The notes below the pieces were generated by a model that had not been told where the DNA came from, searched no databases, and was given only the letters and a program-made list of their open reading frames with translations. Positions 17,985 through 27,185 of a DNA stretch of 64,000 nucleotides are shown piece by piece. Both the position numbers and the translations under genes were made by a program. Origin of the DNA: Amoebophilaceae bacterium (lineage in GTDB: Bacteria; Bacteroidota; Bacteroidia; Cytophagales; Amoebophilaceae). The stretch covers positions 1-64,000 of the forward strand of contig WTJV01000018.1 of the NCBI GenBank assembly GCA_011524725.1, in the 5' to 3' direction. Every line of letters begins with the position of its first letter. The first letter of the stretch is position 1.

Positions 17985-19475
17985 TCATTCTACATAGCTC
18001 CATTGCACGTCTGTAGGCGTATCCTGCAAGGAAATACCTAGCGCTTTAAGTTGAGCTCGGATAGCGTCTACCTGATCATACTGCTTCCTCGATTTAGCTT
18101 GATTGTATAGCTTTAATAGAATATCGAGAAGGGCGGTAGTAGGAATGTTAGATTTTTGGTACAAGCCTAAAACATCCTTCACAAAAGAAACATAGGTATC
18201 TTTCAATTGATCAAAAGCTGTTCTCCCTAGCAAATGGGGAAATACTTGTCTGCTCCTAAGAGCGTTGATGGTCTTGAGTAAGCCAAAAAGCGCTGCTATC
18301 ACCTGCGCCGTGTTGAAATCATCGTTCATGGCTTCGTGGCAACTATCACAATGCTTCTTGATTTCTACGACAAGATCTTGATTGATGTCTTCTTCGCCAT
18401 CTTCTGGGTAAGTCAGCTCTTCAAGTGCTTTCAGGCCATTCATTAGCTTGAGGTACCCTGATCGGGCAGCGTGGAATGCCTCATTAGAAAAATTAAGCAT
18501 TCCACGATATTGGGCTTGCAGTATAAAAAATCGTAACACCATAGGGGAGTAAGCCTGATTTAGTAGTGGATGCGTACCTTGAAAAAGGTGCGCTAAAGTA
18601 ATGGCGTTACCCAGCGATTTCCCCATCTTTTGGCCATCAATCGTAATCAAGTTGTTGTGGAGCCAATACTTAGCGGGCTCAGTGTGGCAGGCCACTTGCC
18701 CCTGAGCCAACTCACACTCATGGTGAGGAAAAAGCAAATCTATACCTCCCCCGTGAATATCAAATTTCGGCCCCAAATACTTTTTGGCAATGGCTGAACA
18801 CTCTATATGCCAACCTGGAAATCCCTCACCCCAGGGAGAAGGCCAGCGCATAAGGTGCTCTGGGGTAGCCTTCTTCCACAAAGAGAAATCTAGTGGACTA
18901 CGTTTTTCTTGCTGACCACTGAGGCTTCGCGTACCGGTCAACATGTCTTCTATTATTCTTCCTGATAGCTTACCGTAATGGTGAGTCTTGTTGTATGCCG
19001 CCACATCAAAATACACAGAGCCGCAGCTTTCGTAGGCCAAGCCAGCCTTGACGATCTGCTGGATCATCGCAATCTGCTCAGGAATATGTCCACTCGCACT
19101 AGGTTCGATACTCGGTGCCTGCACGTTCAGCAAAGCCATGTCTCTATGGTAGCTATTGGTATAGCGTTGCACCACCTCCATGGGCTCTAGCGCTTCTAAC
19201 CGCGCTTGCTTTTGTACTTTGTCCGCACCCGTATCGCCATCCCGCTCCAGATGACCTACATCGGTAATGTTCCTCACATACCGCACTTGATAACCCAAAT
19301 GCTTCAAATACCTAAAAATAATGTCGAAACTGATGGCACTACGGGCATGCCCCAAGTGTGCCGGACCATACACAGTAGGGCCACACACGTACATGCCCAC
19401 GAACGGAGCGTTCAAAGGCACGAAACGCTCTTTCTGGCGTGTAAGGGTATTGTAAACTTTGAGTTGACTTTGCAT
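17985..19475 (-). CDS. cysS: Cysteinyl-tRNA synthetase
   Basis: 496 residues. The class I signature HIGH appears as GPAHLGHARS and KMSKS as KMGKSLGN. Zinc-site residues are in MYVCGPTVYG, HIECSAIA and HHECELAQ. Charges tRNA-Cys. The C-terminal anticodon domain is of normal length. Confidence 0.97.
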   Translation of the reverse strand: MQSQLKVYNTLTRQKERFVPLNAPFVGMYVCGPTVYGPAHLGHARSAISFDIIFRYLKHLGYQVRYVRNITDVGHLERDGDTGADKVQKQARLEALEPMEVVQRYTNSYHRDMALLNVQAPSIEPSASGHIPEQIAMIQQIVKAGLAYESCGSVYFDVAAYNKTHHYGKLSGRIIEDMLTGTRSLSGQQEKRSPLDFSLWKKATPEHLMRWPSPWGEGFPGWHIECSAIAKKYLGPKFDIHGGGIDLLFPHHECELAQGQVACHTEPAKYWLHNNLITIDGQKMGKSLGNAITLAHLFQGTHPLLNQAYSPMVLRFFILQAQYRGMLNFSNEAFHAARSGYLKLMNGLKALEELTYPEDGEEDINQDLVVEIKKHCDSCHEAMNDDFNTAQVIAALFGLLKTINALRSRQVFPHLLGRTAFDQLKDTYVSFVKDVLGLYQKSNIPTTALLDILLKLYNQAKSRKQYDQVDAIRAQLKALGISLQDTPTDVQWSYVE

Positions 19476-19822
19476 AACGTAAAGTTACGAGATTGGTAAT
19501 TCATAATGAGAGTTCGATGAAATAACCAGTCAATAAGCCGACGTATTGAAGCTATGCAACATAGATGCTACGAGATCTTTGCATAACCCGGCTAGTTTTT
19601 TATCACTCCTATGAGGAAAAGTCTTTCAGGAGTTGACTACCTATTGCCCCCCTTTTTGAGGAGGGAAATGCCCTCCTTTTCTGTTTTGCATACGATTGGG
19701 ACGTAATTATTATTGGGAGCCTGTATTAAGGAAATATTTACAACAGCCCCGTGTAGTGAGTATTGGCGATTTCTTTTTAAATTTGGTTGCGATTATTACA
19801 ATACGATTCAGTCTAATTTATC
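19476..19822. other. 347-bp non-coding gap with IS-end-like sequence and hairpins
   Basis: Between the divergent cysS and degP. GAGATCTTTGCA at 19572-19583 resembles the left end of the insertion-sequence relic at 32341 (GAGACCTTTGCA), 11 of 12 bases, so this may be an IS scar. ACTCCT near 19605 can pair with AGGAGT at about 19628. The terminator-like hairpin at 19659 follows. TAAATTTG near 19776 looks like a -7 promoter element for degP, but no TTG is correctly spaced. Confidence 0.4.
19659..19680 (+). terminator. Terminator-like hairpin upstream of degP
   Basis: AGGAGGG / CCCTCCT, a 7-bp GC-rich stem with 5-base loop AAATG followed by TTT. No plus-strand gene lies directly upstream, so it either ends a small unrecognised transcript (19480-19660) or serves as an attenuator in a long degP leader. 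Confidence 0.5.
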
Positions 19823-21331
19823 ATGATGAATAAAAAATATTTTCTCGCAAGTATCCTCTTTGCAGTGTTTCTGGGCGGAGGGATCGCACTAGGAAGCCAT
19901 CAGCTTCTTATTATGCAACAGAGGCAGACCCCTGTCCAGCATAAACCTAACACACCGCAACCCCCTATCCAGTTAACTAGCCTCGTAGCCGTTGAGAAAC
20001 AGACAGAAACGCCAAGCCTAATTCAAGCTGCCCAAATCGCTACGCCAGCTGTGGTACACATTAAAGCTTCGTATGAAGCTAAAGTCATGCAAGCACCCCG
20101 GTCAAATACACCACTCGATCAATTGTTTAGGGATTTTTTTGGAGAAGGCTTTGATTCAGGCCCTAGAGAATATAAGAGTCAGCCGCAGTATGCTACAGGG
20201 TCGGGTGTCATCATTACTGCAGAGGGATATATCGTTACCAATAACCACGTTATCGATGAAGCAGACCAGATAGAAGTAATGCTAGATGACAATCGTAAAT
20301 ACAACGCCCAACTCGTAGGGCAAGATCCCAATACAGATCTAGCTCTTCTCAAAATCAAGGAGAAAGACTTACCTTACCTCCAGTTTGGCAACTCAGATAC
20401 GCTCCAGGTGGGGGAGTGGGTCCTGGCAGTAGGCAACCCATTTAATCTTACTTCTACCGTCACCAAAGGCATTGTTAGTGCTAAAGCACGGGCTATAGAA
20501 ATCCCACAAAGTAAAAACCAGATGCGTATCGAAGCTTTTATCCAAACAGATGCTGCTGTCAACCGTGGGAATAGCGGCGGTGCATTGGTGAATCTCAAGG
20601 GCGAATTGGTGGGCATCAATACGGCCATTGCTTCCAATACAGGTAACTTCACTGGCTATTCCTTTGCCATTCCTACCTCTATCGTAAAAAAGATTACTGA
20701 TGACCTCAAGAAATACGGTACTGTGCAGCGGGCTATGCTAGGAATTAGCATTAGAGACGTGGACGCAGATCTGGCCGAAAAAGAAGGGCTTAAAAAGTTA
20801 AGCGGAGTCTACATAGCCGGAGTCGGTAAAAAAGGAGCTGCTGCCGAAGCGGGCCTGCAAGTCGGAGACGTCATTGTAGCTGTCAATGGAAACAAGATCA
20901 AAAATACCTCCCAGCTACAGGAACAGATTGCACGCTACAAGCCCAATGATAAGGTCAGAGTCACATTCTATCGCAAAGATCAAGAGAAGACCGTCACAGT
21001 GACACTCAAAAGTATTGAAGAAAAAATGCCAATGGTACGCACACAAAACACTGTAGAGTTAGGAGGCGCTACGTTTGAGAACGTAGATCAAGCTGTACTC
21101 AAACAACTGAATCTCAAGGGAGGCGTACGCATTAAGGCACTCAAGGCAGGGCTGTGGAAACAGGCAGCACTTCAACAAGGCTTTGTTATTACTACTATTG
21201 ATAAAGAACCTGTTGAGAATTTAGATAAGCTTTGCAACATTTTGAATCGTAAAACGGGCATAGTCGTGATTGGAGGGTGCGATAAAAATGGAACAAAGAT
21301 TTATCGTGCTGTAGACTTGGATAATCAATAA
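19823..21331 (+). CDS. degP: DegP/HtrA periplasmic serine protease
   Basis: 502 residues. N-terminal membrane/signal segment (KKYFLASILFAVFLGGGIALG). Trypsin-like domain with catalytic His in VTNNHVIDEADQ, Asp in DPNTDLALLKI and Ser in NRGNSGGALV. Two PDZ domains follow: the first GVYIAGVGKKGAAAEAGLQVG, the second shorter (GVRIKALKAGLWKQAALQQG). It degrades misfolded envelope proteins. First of a plus-strand run with engB, hemW and the exporter. Confidence 0.95.
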   Translation: MMNKKYFLASILFAVFLGGGIALGSHQLLIMQQRQTPVQHKPNTPQPPIQLTSLVAVEKQTETPSLIQAAQIATPAVVHIKASYEAKVMQAPRSNTPLDQLFRDFFGEGFDSGPREYKSQPQYATGSGVIITAEGYIVTNNHVIDEADQIEVMLDDNRKYNAQLVGQDPNTDLALLKIKEKDLPYLQFGNSDTLQVGEWVLAVGNPFNLTSTVTKGIVSAKARAIEIPQSKNQMRIEAFIQTDAAVNRGNSGGALVNLKGELVGINTAIASNTGNFTGYSFAIPTSIVKKITDDLKKYGTVQRAMLGISIRDVDADLAEKEGLKKLSGVYIAGVGKKGAAAEAGLQVGDVIVAVNGNKIKNTSQLQEQIARYKPNDKVRVTFYRKDQEKTVTVTLKSIEEKMPMVRTQNTVELGGATFENVDQAVLKQLNLKGGVRIKALKAGLWKQAALQQGFVITTIDKEPVENLDKLCNILNRKTGIVVIGGCDKNGTKIYRAVDLDNQ

Positions 21332-21352
21332 GGGCCCACACATGCTGATACC

Positions 21353-21955
21353 ATGGAAATCAAATCAGCCGTGTTTGCAGGTAGTAGTGCAACCTACACG
21401 CAGTGCCCACAGGCAGAAAGACCGGAACTAGCCTTCATGGGGCGGTCCAACGTGGGGAAGTCTTCATTGATCAACATGTTGCTCGGCCGCAAGCAACTCG
21501 CTAAAACCTCCGGTAAGCCAGGTAAAACACAACTAATCAATCATTTTCTGGTTAATGATAACTGGTACCTTGTCGACTTGCCAGGATATGGTTGGGCAAA
21601 GGTAAGCAAGATCCAAAGACAGCAATGGGCTAAGATGATCCAAGCTTACTTACTACATAGAAAGCAGTTGCTTTGTGTCATGGTCCTCGTAGATGCAAGG
21701 CATCCTCCGCAAAAGCGAGACGTAGTCTTTATCAATTGGCTAGGGGTACACCACATCCCCTTTGTTGTATTACTTACCAAGGCAGATAAGAGCGCCAAGC
21801 AGCAGGTGAGTAAAAATTTGTCTATGCTGCAGCAGGTCTTGAGTAACGACTGGGAAGAAATACCTCAAATACTAGTGACCTCCTCGCAAGAGAAGACGGG
21901 ACGTGAAGAAGTCTTGCGTTGTATTCAGCATGCGCTGAGCACCGCATCAACATGA
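21353..21955 (+). CDS. engB: Ribosome-biogenesis GTPase EngB (YsxC/YihA)
   Basis: 200 residues. TRAFAC GTPase motifs: G1 GRSNVGKSSLIN, G3 DLPGYGWAKVS, G4 LTKADK. Assists large-subunit assembly. It begins 21 bases after degP stops, so the two are probably co-transcribed. Confidence 0.96.
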   Translation: MEIKSAVFAGSSATYTQCPQAERPELAFMGRSNVGKSSLINMLLGRKQLAKTSGKPGKTQLINHFLVNDNWYLVDLPGYGWAKVSKIQRQQWAKMIQAYLLHRKQLLCVMVLVDARHPPQKRDVVFINWLGVHHIPFVVLLTKADKSAKQQVSKNLSMLQQVLSNDWEEIPQILVTSSQEKTGREEVLRCIQHALSTAST

Positions 21956-22084
21956 TTTGCCCGGTGCGGCTTTATCAGCAGAAACCCTGGATAATCAGCA
22001 GCTGGGACGTTAAAAATAATCTATCTCGGAATTAGCACTTAGTCAAAGTCCTCTCCCCCAACTTCTTTACTTTTAAATTTAACA

Positions 22085-23206
22085 TTGGCCGGAATCTACA
22101 TCCATATCCCATTTTGTAAGCAGGCTTGTCATTATTGCGACTTTCACTTTAGCACCAATACGCGCCTACAAGAGCCGATGCTGCAAGCCATTTCCAAAGA
22201 GCTGGGAATGCGTAAAGCCTACCTAGGTACAGCCCAGGTAAAGAGCATTTATTTAGGAGGCGGTACCCCTTCGCTCTTAGCGCCAGAGGCGTTAGAAGCA
22301 CTACTAACGCTGATTGATCAAAACTTTTATCTTAGCCATGTCATAGAGGTTACACTAGAAGCGAACCCAGATGACATCACCCTTACTCGGCTACGGTCTT
22401 GGAAGAATCTGGGTATCAACCGACTGAGCATCGGAATACAATCTTTTGAAGATAGTGTGCTGCGCCACCTTAATAGAGTACATGATAGCAAAAAAGCGAT
22501 TACCAGTGTAGAAGTAGCCAGAAAAGCGGGCTTTGATAACCTGAGCATCGACCTTATGTATGCCATACCAGGCATTAAGCAAGAGATGTGGGAGGCCAGC
22601 TTAGCAAAGGCAATCCAACTGCAGCCAGAGCACATCGCCGCCTATTGCCTTACCATTGAAAAAAATACGGCCTTTGGGCGATGGTACCAAATCGGGCGAC
22701 TCAAAGCAGTGCAAGAAGCAGTTGCTGTGAGGCAATTTGAAGTATTGGTAGCGGTGCTGACAACACATCACTACGAGCACTACGAAGTCTCTAACTTCAG
22801 CCAGTCTGGACATTATGCACAGCACAATACCAACTATTGGAAGCAAGGCCAGTATTTGGGAGTAGGCCCTAGTGCGCATTCTTACAATGGCAAAACAAGG
22901 CAGTATAATGTTGCGCACAATCAGCGCTACGTTGCTAGTCTACAACGCAATGAAATCCCTTGTACCGTAGAAGTACTTACTAGAAAAGACCATATCAATG
23001 AGTACGTGATGACTAGTCTACGTACCCAATGGGGCTGTGATATGGCGTGGCTTAAAGACCAGTATGGCTACACACTAGAACATAGCATTTATATCAAACA
23101 ACTGGTCGATCGCCAATTAGCAGTAAGGAATGGCTCTAAACTGATGCTGACAACTCAGGGAAAGCTTCTAGCTGATCAGATCGCCATCGATTTATTTGTA
23201 GATTAG
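22085..23206 (+). CDS. hemW: HemW-like radical SAM protein
   Basis: 373 residues, TTG start at 22085 (MAGIYIHIPFCKQACHYC). The radical-SAM CxxxCxxC is CKQACHYC with GGGTPSLL and EANPDD strands following. The short N-terminus and length match HemW (a heme-trafficking protein formerly annotated as HemN) rather than true coproporphyrinogen dehydrogenase, which has a longer N-terminal arm. The distinction matters because most members of this subfamily do not make heme. Confidence 0.9.
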   Translation: MAGIYIHIPFCKQACHYCDFHFSTNTRLQEPMLQAISKELGMRKAYLGTAQVKSIYLGGGTPSLLAPEALEALLTLIDQNFYLSHVIEVTLEANPDDITLTRLRSWKNLGINRLSIGIQSFEDSVLRHLNRVHDSKKAITSVEVARKAGFDNLSIDLMYAIPGIKQEMWEASLAKAIQLQPEHIAAYCLTIEKNTAFGRWYQIGRLKAVQEAVAVRQFEVLVAVLTTHHYEHYEVSNFSQSGHYAQHNTNYWKQGQYLGVGPSAHSYNGKTRQYNVAHNQRYVASLQRNEIPCTVEVLTRKDHINEYVMTSLRTQWGCDMAWLKDQYGYTLEHSIYIKQLVDRQLAVRNGSKLMLTTQGKLLADQIAIDLFVD

Positions 23207-23264
23207 TGACCTTCAAACGCTAGTCGAAGGCATAAATCACAGGCACTAACTTGGCACTGCTACC

Positions 23265-25085
23265 ATGAAGACATACTTAAGAATTTTGGCGCATGCAGGC
23301 CCCATTAAGCGGCTGTCTTTGTTCTATGCGCTTACCACTCTATTGGCTATTTGTTTTGGGTTGGTCAACTTAAGCCTGCTGATCCCTTTGCTAGAGGTAC
23401 TGTTTAGCCAAACCGAGGGTAGCACACTAGGCGCTATGCCTAAACCTGAATTTTTCATTAGTCTGACCCATCTGAAAGAACTATTTAACTACCACTTTAT
23501 CAACATCATCGCCACCCATGGACGCATCAGTGCGCTGTACTTTGTCTGTATTGTCATGATTATCGCTGTGCTGCTGGCCAACCTTTTTAGGTATTTGGCC
23601 GAGATCATAGCCGCAGAGCTACGCGTCAACGTGATACACAATTTACGAAGCGCACTCTTTGACAAGATATCACAGCTACACATGGGCTACTTCACCAACC
23701 AGCACAAGGGCGATATCATGGCCAGAACCATGAGCGATGTGCAAGAAGTAGAGCATGCTATGGACTATAGCTTCAGGGCTTTCTTTAAGGAACCGGCTAC
23801 GATCATTGGCTTTTTCGTTGTGCTATTCTATATATCTCCTCAGCTGACATGGCTGGCACTGCTGGCACTACCCGTCGTAGGAGGGAGTATCACGATTATC
23901 GTCAAGAGACTGCTTCAAAGAGCCGCTCAAAGCCAAACATCCCTCAGTAGGTTAACGGGCATCTTGGAGGAAGCTATGGACGGCATGCATATCATTAAAG
24001 CCTTTTCTGTGCGTTCTTACATCTCAACCAAGTTCGAGCAAGAAAATAGGGTCTATGCAAAACTCAACCTCTCAATGCTTCTCAAGACCAACCTGATTCC
24101 CTTACTATCGGCATTTCTCGGCGTCTTGGTGCTGACCTTGTTATTGGCTTATGGAGGAAGCATGGTCCTATCCCATGAATCCGCATTTACAGCCAGCACT
24201 TTCATTACCTATATTATCATCTTCTCGCAGGCACTAGTACCTATCAAGTCTATCTCTAAGTCCTTAAGTAACATTCAGCGTGGTCTGGCAGCAGGAAAAA
24301 GAATCTTTGCGCTAGTAGATATTCAACCAGCCATTGCTAATAAGCCAGGTGCACGTGCTGCCAAGAAGCTGAAGCAAGCGATTACTTTCAAGGAAGTGCA
24401 GTTTGTCTATGACCATCAACCCATTATCAAGAACCTGAACTTAACCATAGAAGTAAAAAAGAAAATCGCCATAGTAGGGCCCTCTGGAGGGGGTAAATCG
24501 ACAATCAGCAGTTTACTAAGTAGGCTTTATGATGTAACCCAAGGGGTAATACAAATCGACGGCCTACCCCTTCAAGCGTACGATATCGCATCCTTACGGA
24601 AGTTGATAGGAATCATCACACAAGAAACGACGCTATTTCACGATACTGTATTCAACAACATTGCTTTGGGTAGACCCCAAGCTTCAACACGCACTGTTAT
24701 AGAGGCTGCCCGCATAGCAGATGTACACGAATTTATTCAATACTTGCCCCAGGGTTATCAAACCGTGATCGGGGTAGGAGAAAGCAAACTATCAAGTGGC
24801 CAAAGACAAAAATTAGGAATTGCTCGCGGTGTCCTGGGCAAGCCACCTATTCTAGTACTCGATGAGGCCACTTCTGCCCTAGATAGTACTTCTGCCAAGA
24901 AGGTACAGGAAGCATTAGATAAGCTAATGCAAGGCAAAACGCTACTGGTCATTGCCCACCGGCTAAGCACAATCCGTAATGCGGATGAGATCTTTGTTAT
25001 CGATGCTGGGGAAGTAGTAGAGCACGGCACCCATGAAGTGCTTATGCAAAAAGGAGGATTATACAAGCAACTGGTACGAGCGTAG
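23265..25085 (+). CDS. ABC exporter, MsbA-like
   Basis: 606 residues: six-helix transmembrane domain (~1-330) fused to a nucleotide-binding domain. Walker A GPSGGGKST at ~405, signature LSSGQRQKLGIAR, Walker B ILVLDEATSALD and the switch His in VIAHRLST. The half-transporter works as a homodimer. Resembles MsbA/lipid exporters, but substrate cannot be decided from sequence. Housekeeping-type composition, unlike the second exporter at 27186. Confidence 0.88.
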   Translation: MKTYLRILAHAGPIKRLSLFYALTTLLAICFGLVNLSLLIPLLEVLFSQTEGSTLGAMPKPEFFISLTHLKELFNYHFINIIATHGRISALYFVCIVMIIAVLLANLFRYLAEIIAAELRVNVIHNLRSALFDKISQLHMGYFTNQHKGDIMARTMSDVQEVEHAMDYSFRAFFKEPATIIGFFVVLFYISPQLTWLALLALPVVGGSITIIVKRLLQRAAQSQTSLSRLTGILEEAMDGMHIIKAFSVRSYISTKFEQENRVYAKLNLSMLLKTNLIPLLSAFLGVLVLTLLLAYGGSMVLSHESAFTASTFITYIIIFSQALVPIKSISKSLSNIQRGLAAGKRIFALVDIQPAIANKPGARAAKKLKQAITFKEVQFVYDHQPIIKNLNLTIEVKKKIAIVGPSGGGKSTISSLLSRLYDVTQGVIQIDGLPLQAYDIASLRKLIGIITQETTLFHDTVFNNIALGRPQASTRTVIEAARIADVHEFIQYLPQGYQTVIGVGESKLSSGQRQKLGIARGVLGKPPILVLDEATSALDSTSAKKVQEALDKLMQGKTLLVIAHRLSTIRNADEIFVIDAGEVVEHGTHEVLMQKGGLYKQLVRA

Positions 25086-25294
25086 TTTGTACAAAATAGT
25101 TCTTGGTTGTCTCTTAGTAACTCACTTCTAAGGCATAGTACTCAGCGAAGTATATGTGGCTTACCCTCGCCCCGGGCAAGCGTTTCTTTTTGTCTGTCAC
25201 AAAAAGAGAATCGGGCTGCCTTAGCTTGCTCTTCTTAGGCGCAAACGAGGCAAATCTGCCCACCTTCGGTTGTCAGGAATTTGATAAGAAGGTA

Positions 25295-25558
25295 CTAATA
25301 ATGCCCCTGTGCAGAGAGAGTGAATACTTTGTTTTCACGCACTTCATATATCAACCGATGTTTTCTGTTAATCCTACGAGGCCAGCAACCCGTAAGTGAG
25401 TACTTGAGTGGTTCAGATTTTCCAATACCTTCAAAAGGAGTCTTCTGAATCGATTCGACTAACTGACGTATCTTCTTAAGAACAGCGGTATCTCCGTGTT
25501 TTTTGAAGTAATTAATGTCTTCTATGGCGTGGATAGTGTACTCTACGGTCAATTCCAT
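25295..25558 (-). CDS. YoeB/Txe-family mRNA interferase toxin
   Basis: 87 residues. The RelE/YoeB-fold core is clear: TPFEGIGKSEPLKYSLTGCW, RRINRKHRLIYEV and the C-terminal GHY. The catalytic Glu (PFEG), Arg (RRI) and His (GHY) of YoeB are all retained, so the toxin should be active as a ribosome-dependent mRNA cutter. Its start overlaps the stop of the upstream antitoxin by 10 bases, the typical order for translational coupling. An 81-codon opposite-strand frame is a shadow. Confidence 0.88.
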   Translation of the reverse strand: MELTVEYTIHAIEDINYFKKHGDTAVLKKIRQLVESIQKTPFEGIGKSEPLKYSLTGCWPRRINRKHRLIYEVRENKVFTLSAQGHY

Positions 25559-25758
25559 ATAGCGCTCAACTCCATTTTTTTCGTTTTCCCTTCTCGGACT
25601 TGCTGTCTACCTTCCATCACTCTGGCTACAAACAAGGGATCGTAGTGATCTTCTTTTGAGATCTCAAATCTAATCTTTAGAGCTTTCATAACTACTTTAA
25701 GTGCATTTGCCTCCTCTTCAGTTTTAGGATGTGCTGTAATAATGCCCTGTGTTTCCAT
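25549..25758 (-). CDS. Putative antitoxin of the YoeB-like toxin
   Basis: 69 residues, METQGIITAHPKTEEEANAL then KVVMKALKIRF. It does not carry an obvious YefM/Phd motif; the layout resembles short Bacteroidota antitoxins (DUF2683-like) in which a small N-terminal domain is followed by a charged tail (EGRQQVREGKTKKMELSAIW) that would wrap the toxin. It is placed first in the operon and overlaps the toxin. The assignment is by position more than by sequence. Confidence 0.7.
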   Translation of the reverse strand: METQGIITAHPKTEEEANALKVVMKALKIRFEISKEDHYDPLFVARVMEGRQQVREGKTKKMELSAIWN

Positions 25759-25846
25759 GGTCCATTAGGTTTATAGGCCTTCTATAATAGGTGTCAATTT
25801 AAGTAATAATTAGGTCTAACTTGACGTAAAAGTGTCAGAGATAGGG

Positions 25847-25876
25847 TGTATGCTTAGGGTACACCCTAAGCATACA
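25847..25876. repeat. Perfect 14-bp palindrome between toxin-antitoxin pair and AT-rich island
   Basis: TGTATGCTTAGGGT, spacer AC, ACCCTAAGCATACA. It lies 88 bases upstream of the antitoxin start and 155 upstream of the acyl-CoA dehydrogenase. It could be an operator for the toxin-antitoxin pair, a recombination site, or a bidirectional terminator. There is no clear T-tract on either side. Confidence 0.8.
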
Positions 25877-25999
25877 TTAATTGACTACGAACAAGGAATA
25901 CCTCAATATCTGTGTACCACAGAAGTGCTTAAACAACCTAGTTATAGGTAGCTCACATTTTTATAATCTTTTTATTTTACAATTATTGATTTTTTAACA

Positions 26000-26007
26000 T
26001 ATATTTG
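26000..26007 (+). promoter_or_regulatory. Possible -7 promoter element of the island operon
   Basis: TATATTTG matches TAnnTTTG and lies 24 bases before the ATG at 26031 in a very AT-rich stretch. A TTG lies only 11 bases upstream, too close for the normal spacing, so this is a partial match. Confidence 0.3.
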
Positions 26008-26030
26008 CATAATATATATTCATTAAGTAT

Positions 26031-27161
26031 ATGATTAGAAAAATAATTCAGGAATTTGGGCATACTCATATCACTCCTTTTCAAAAACAATGGGATGAAG
26101 CACAGGCATTACCTGACTCTCTATTTAAGAAGCTCGGTAAGCTTGGTATGATGGGTGGATTATCTCCTAAAAAGTACGGTGGACTCAATCTGATGCTAAC
26201 AGAATACATGACAGCCATAGAAGCATTTTCGGAATTAGATGCAGCTGTTACCCTCTCTTTACTAGCACACAACTCCCTATGTATAGGACACATACTGTGT
26301 TATGGTAATGAGGTTCAACAAGAAAAGTGGCTTCCAAAACTTGCCTCAGGTGTATGGATTGGTGCTTGGGCACTTACAGAGCCAGAATCAGGATCCGACG
26401 TTTCAAACCTGCAAACTGTTGCGCATCGACAAAGTGATGGCTGGTTGATTAATGGTAAAAAGCATTTTATCACCAACGGTTATAATAGTAACTTGATCAT
26501 ATTGATAGCCAAAACACCATTAGAACACAATCCAAACAGCATAAGTGCTTTTATAGTGGAGAAGGGGTACCAAGGTGTTGATGTTGGGAACAGAGATGAT
26601 AAGATGGGAATGAGAGCGGCTGAGACTGCTGAACTTATTTTCAAGGATTGTTATGTGCCTTCAGAGAACCTCTTGGGAGCCATAGGACAAGGGAAATATC
26701 AAATCATGCACATACTCGAAGAAGGCAGAATAGCTATGTCAGCTTTAGCATTAGGTATCGCGAAGCGGTCTCTTACTGTAGCGATTCAACATGCAGAAAA
26801 ACGCTACCAATTCGAGCAGCCTATTGTTCGATTTCAAGGCATCGCTTTTCAGCTGGCTGAGTTAGCTACACAGATGGAATCTGCGCAGGCATTAGTACAG
26901 AAAGCTGTTGCAGAGAAATCTCATGGAAAAAGAGCTCCTAAACTAGTCTCTATGGCTAAACTTCTAACCTCGGAGTTAGCCGTAAAAGCTACTTATATAG
27001 CGATGCAAACTTTAGGCGGTTATGGTTATATGAAGCGTAGCCTTATAGAGAAGTATTACAGAGATGCTAGACTCTGCACGATTGGAGAAGGCACTTCTGA
27101 GATACAGAAATCTATTATTGTCAAAGAATTACTATCGGAGATAAGGGAGGCAAATTCATGA
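26031..27161 (+). CDS. Acyl-CoA dehydrogenase family flavoenzyme
   Basis: 376 residues, full-length. FAD/substrate region WALTEPESGSDVSNLQT and INGKKHFITNG, and the C-terminal IGEGTSEIQ with the catalytic Glu at residue 353, are intact. It oxidises an acyl thioester to the 2,3-enoyl form using FAD. No other beta-oxidation gene is near. Instead it starts a plus-strand run of exporter, nucleotide enzymes, acetyltransferase and Nudix protein, so a tailoring role in a small-molecule pathway is possible. Base composition is clearly more AT-rich than in genes on either side, which points to transfer. Confidence 0.92.
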   Translation: MIRKIIQEFGHTHITPFQKQWDEAQALPDSLFKKLGKLGMMGGLSPKKYGGLNLMLTEYMTAIEAFSELDAAVTLSLLAHNSLCIGHILCYGNEVQQEKWLPKLASGVWIGAWALTEPESGSDVSNLQTVAHRQSDGWLINGKKHFITNGYNSNLIILIAKTPLEHNPNSISAFIVEKGYQGVDVGNRDDKMGMRAAETAELIFKDCYVPSENLLGAIGQGKYQIMHILEEGRIAMSALALGIAKRSLTVAIQHAEKRYQFEQPIVRFQGIAFQLAELATQMESAQALVQKAVAEKSHGKRAPKLVSMAKLLTSELAVKATYIAMQTLGGYGYMKRSLIEKYYRDARLCTIGEGTSEIQKSIIVKELLSEIREANS

Positions 27162-27185
27162 GATCAATTTAACAAGACACATAGC

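Noticed and set aside
23265-25085. Exporter at 23265 as part of the island
   Set aside because: Composition and spacing fit the degP-engB-hemW run, and the toxin-antitoxin pair separates it from the AT-rich genes.
25154-25399. 81-codon plus-strand frame between the exporter and the toxin
   Set aside because: It overlaps the well-supported YoeB-like gene on the other strand and resembles nothing known.
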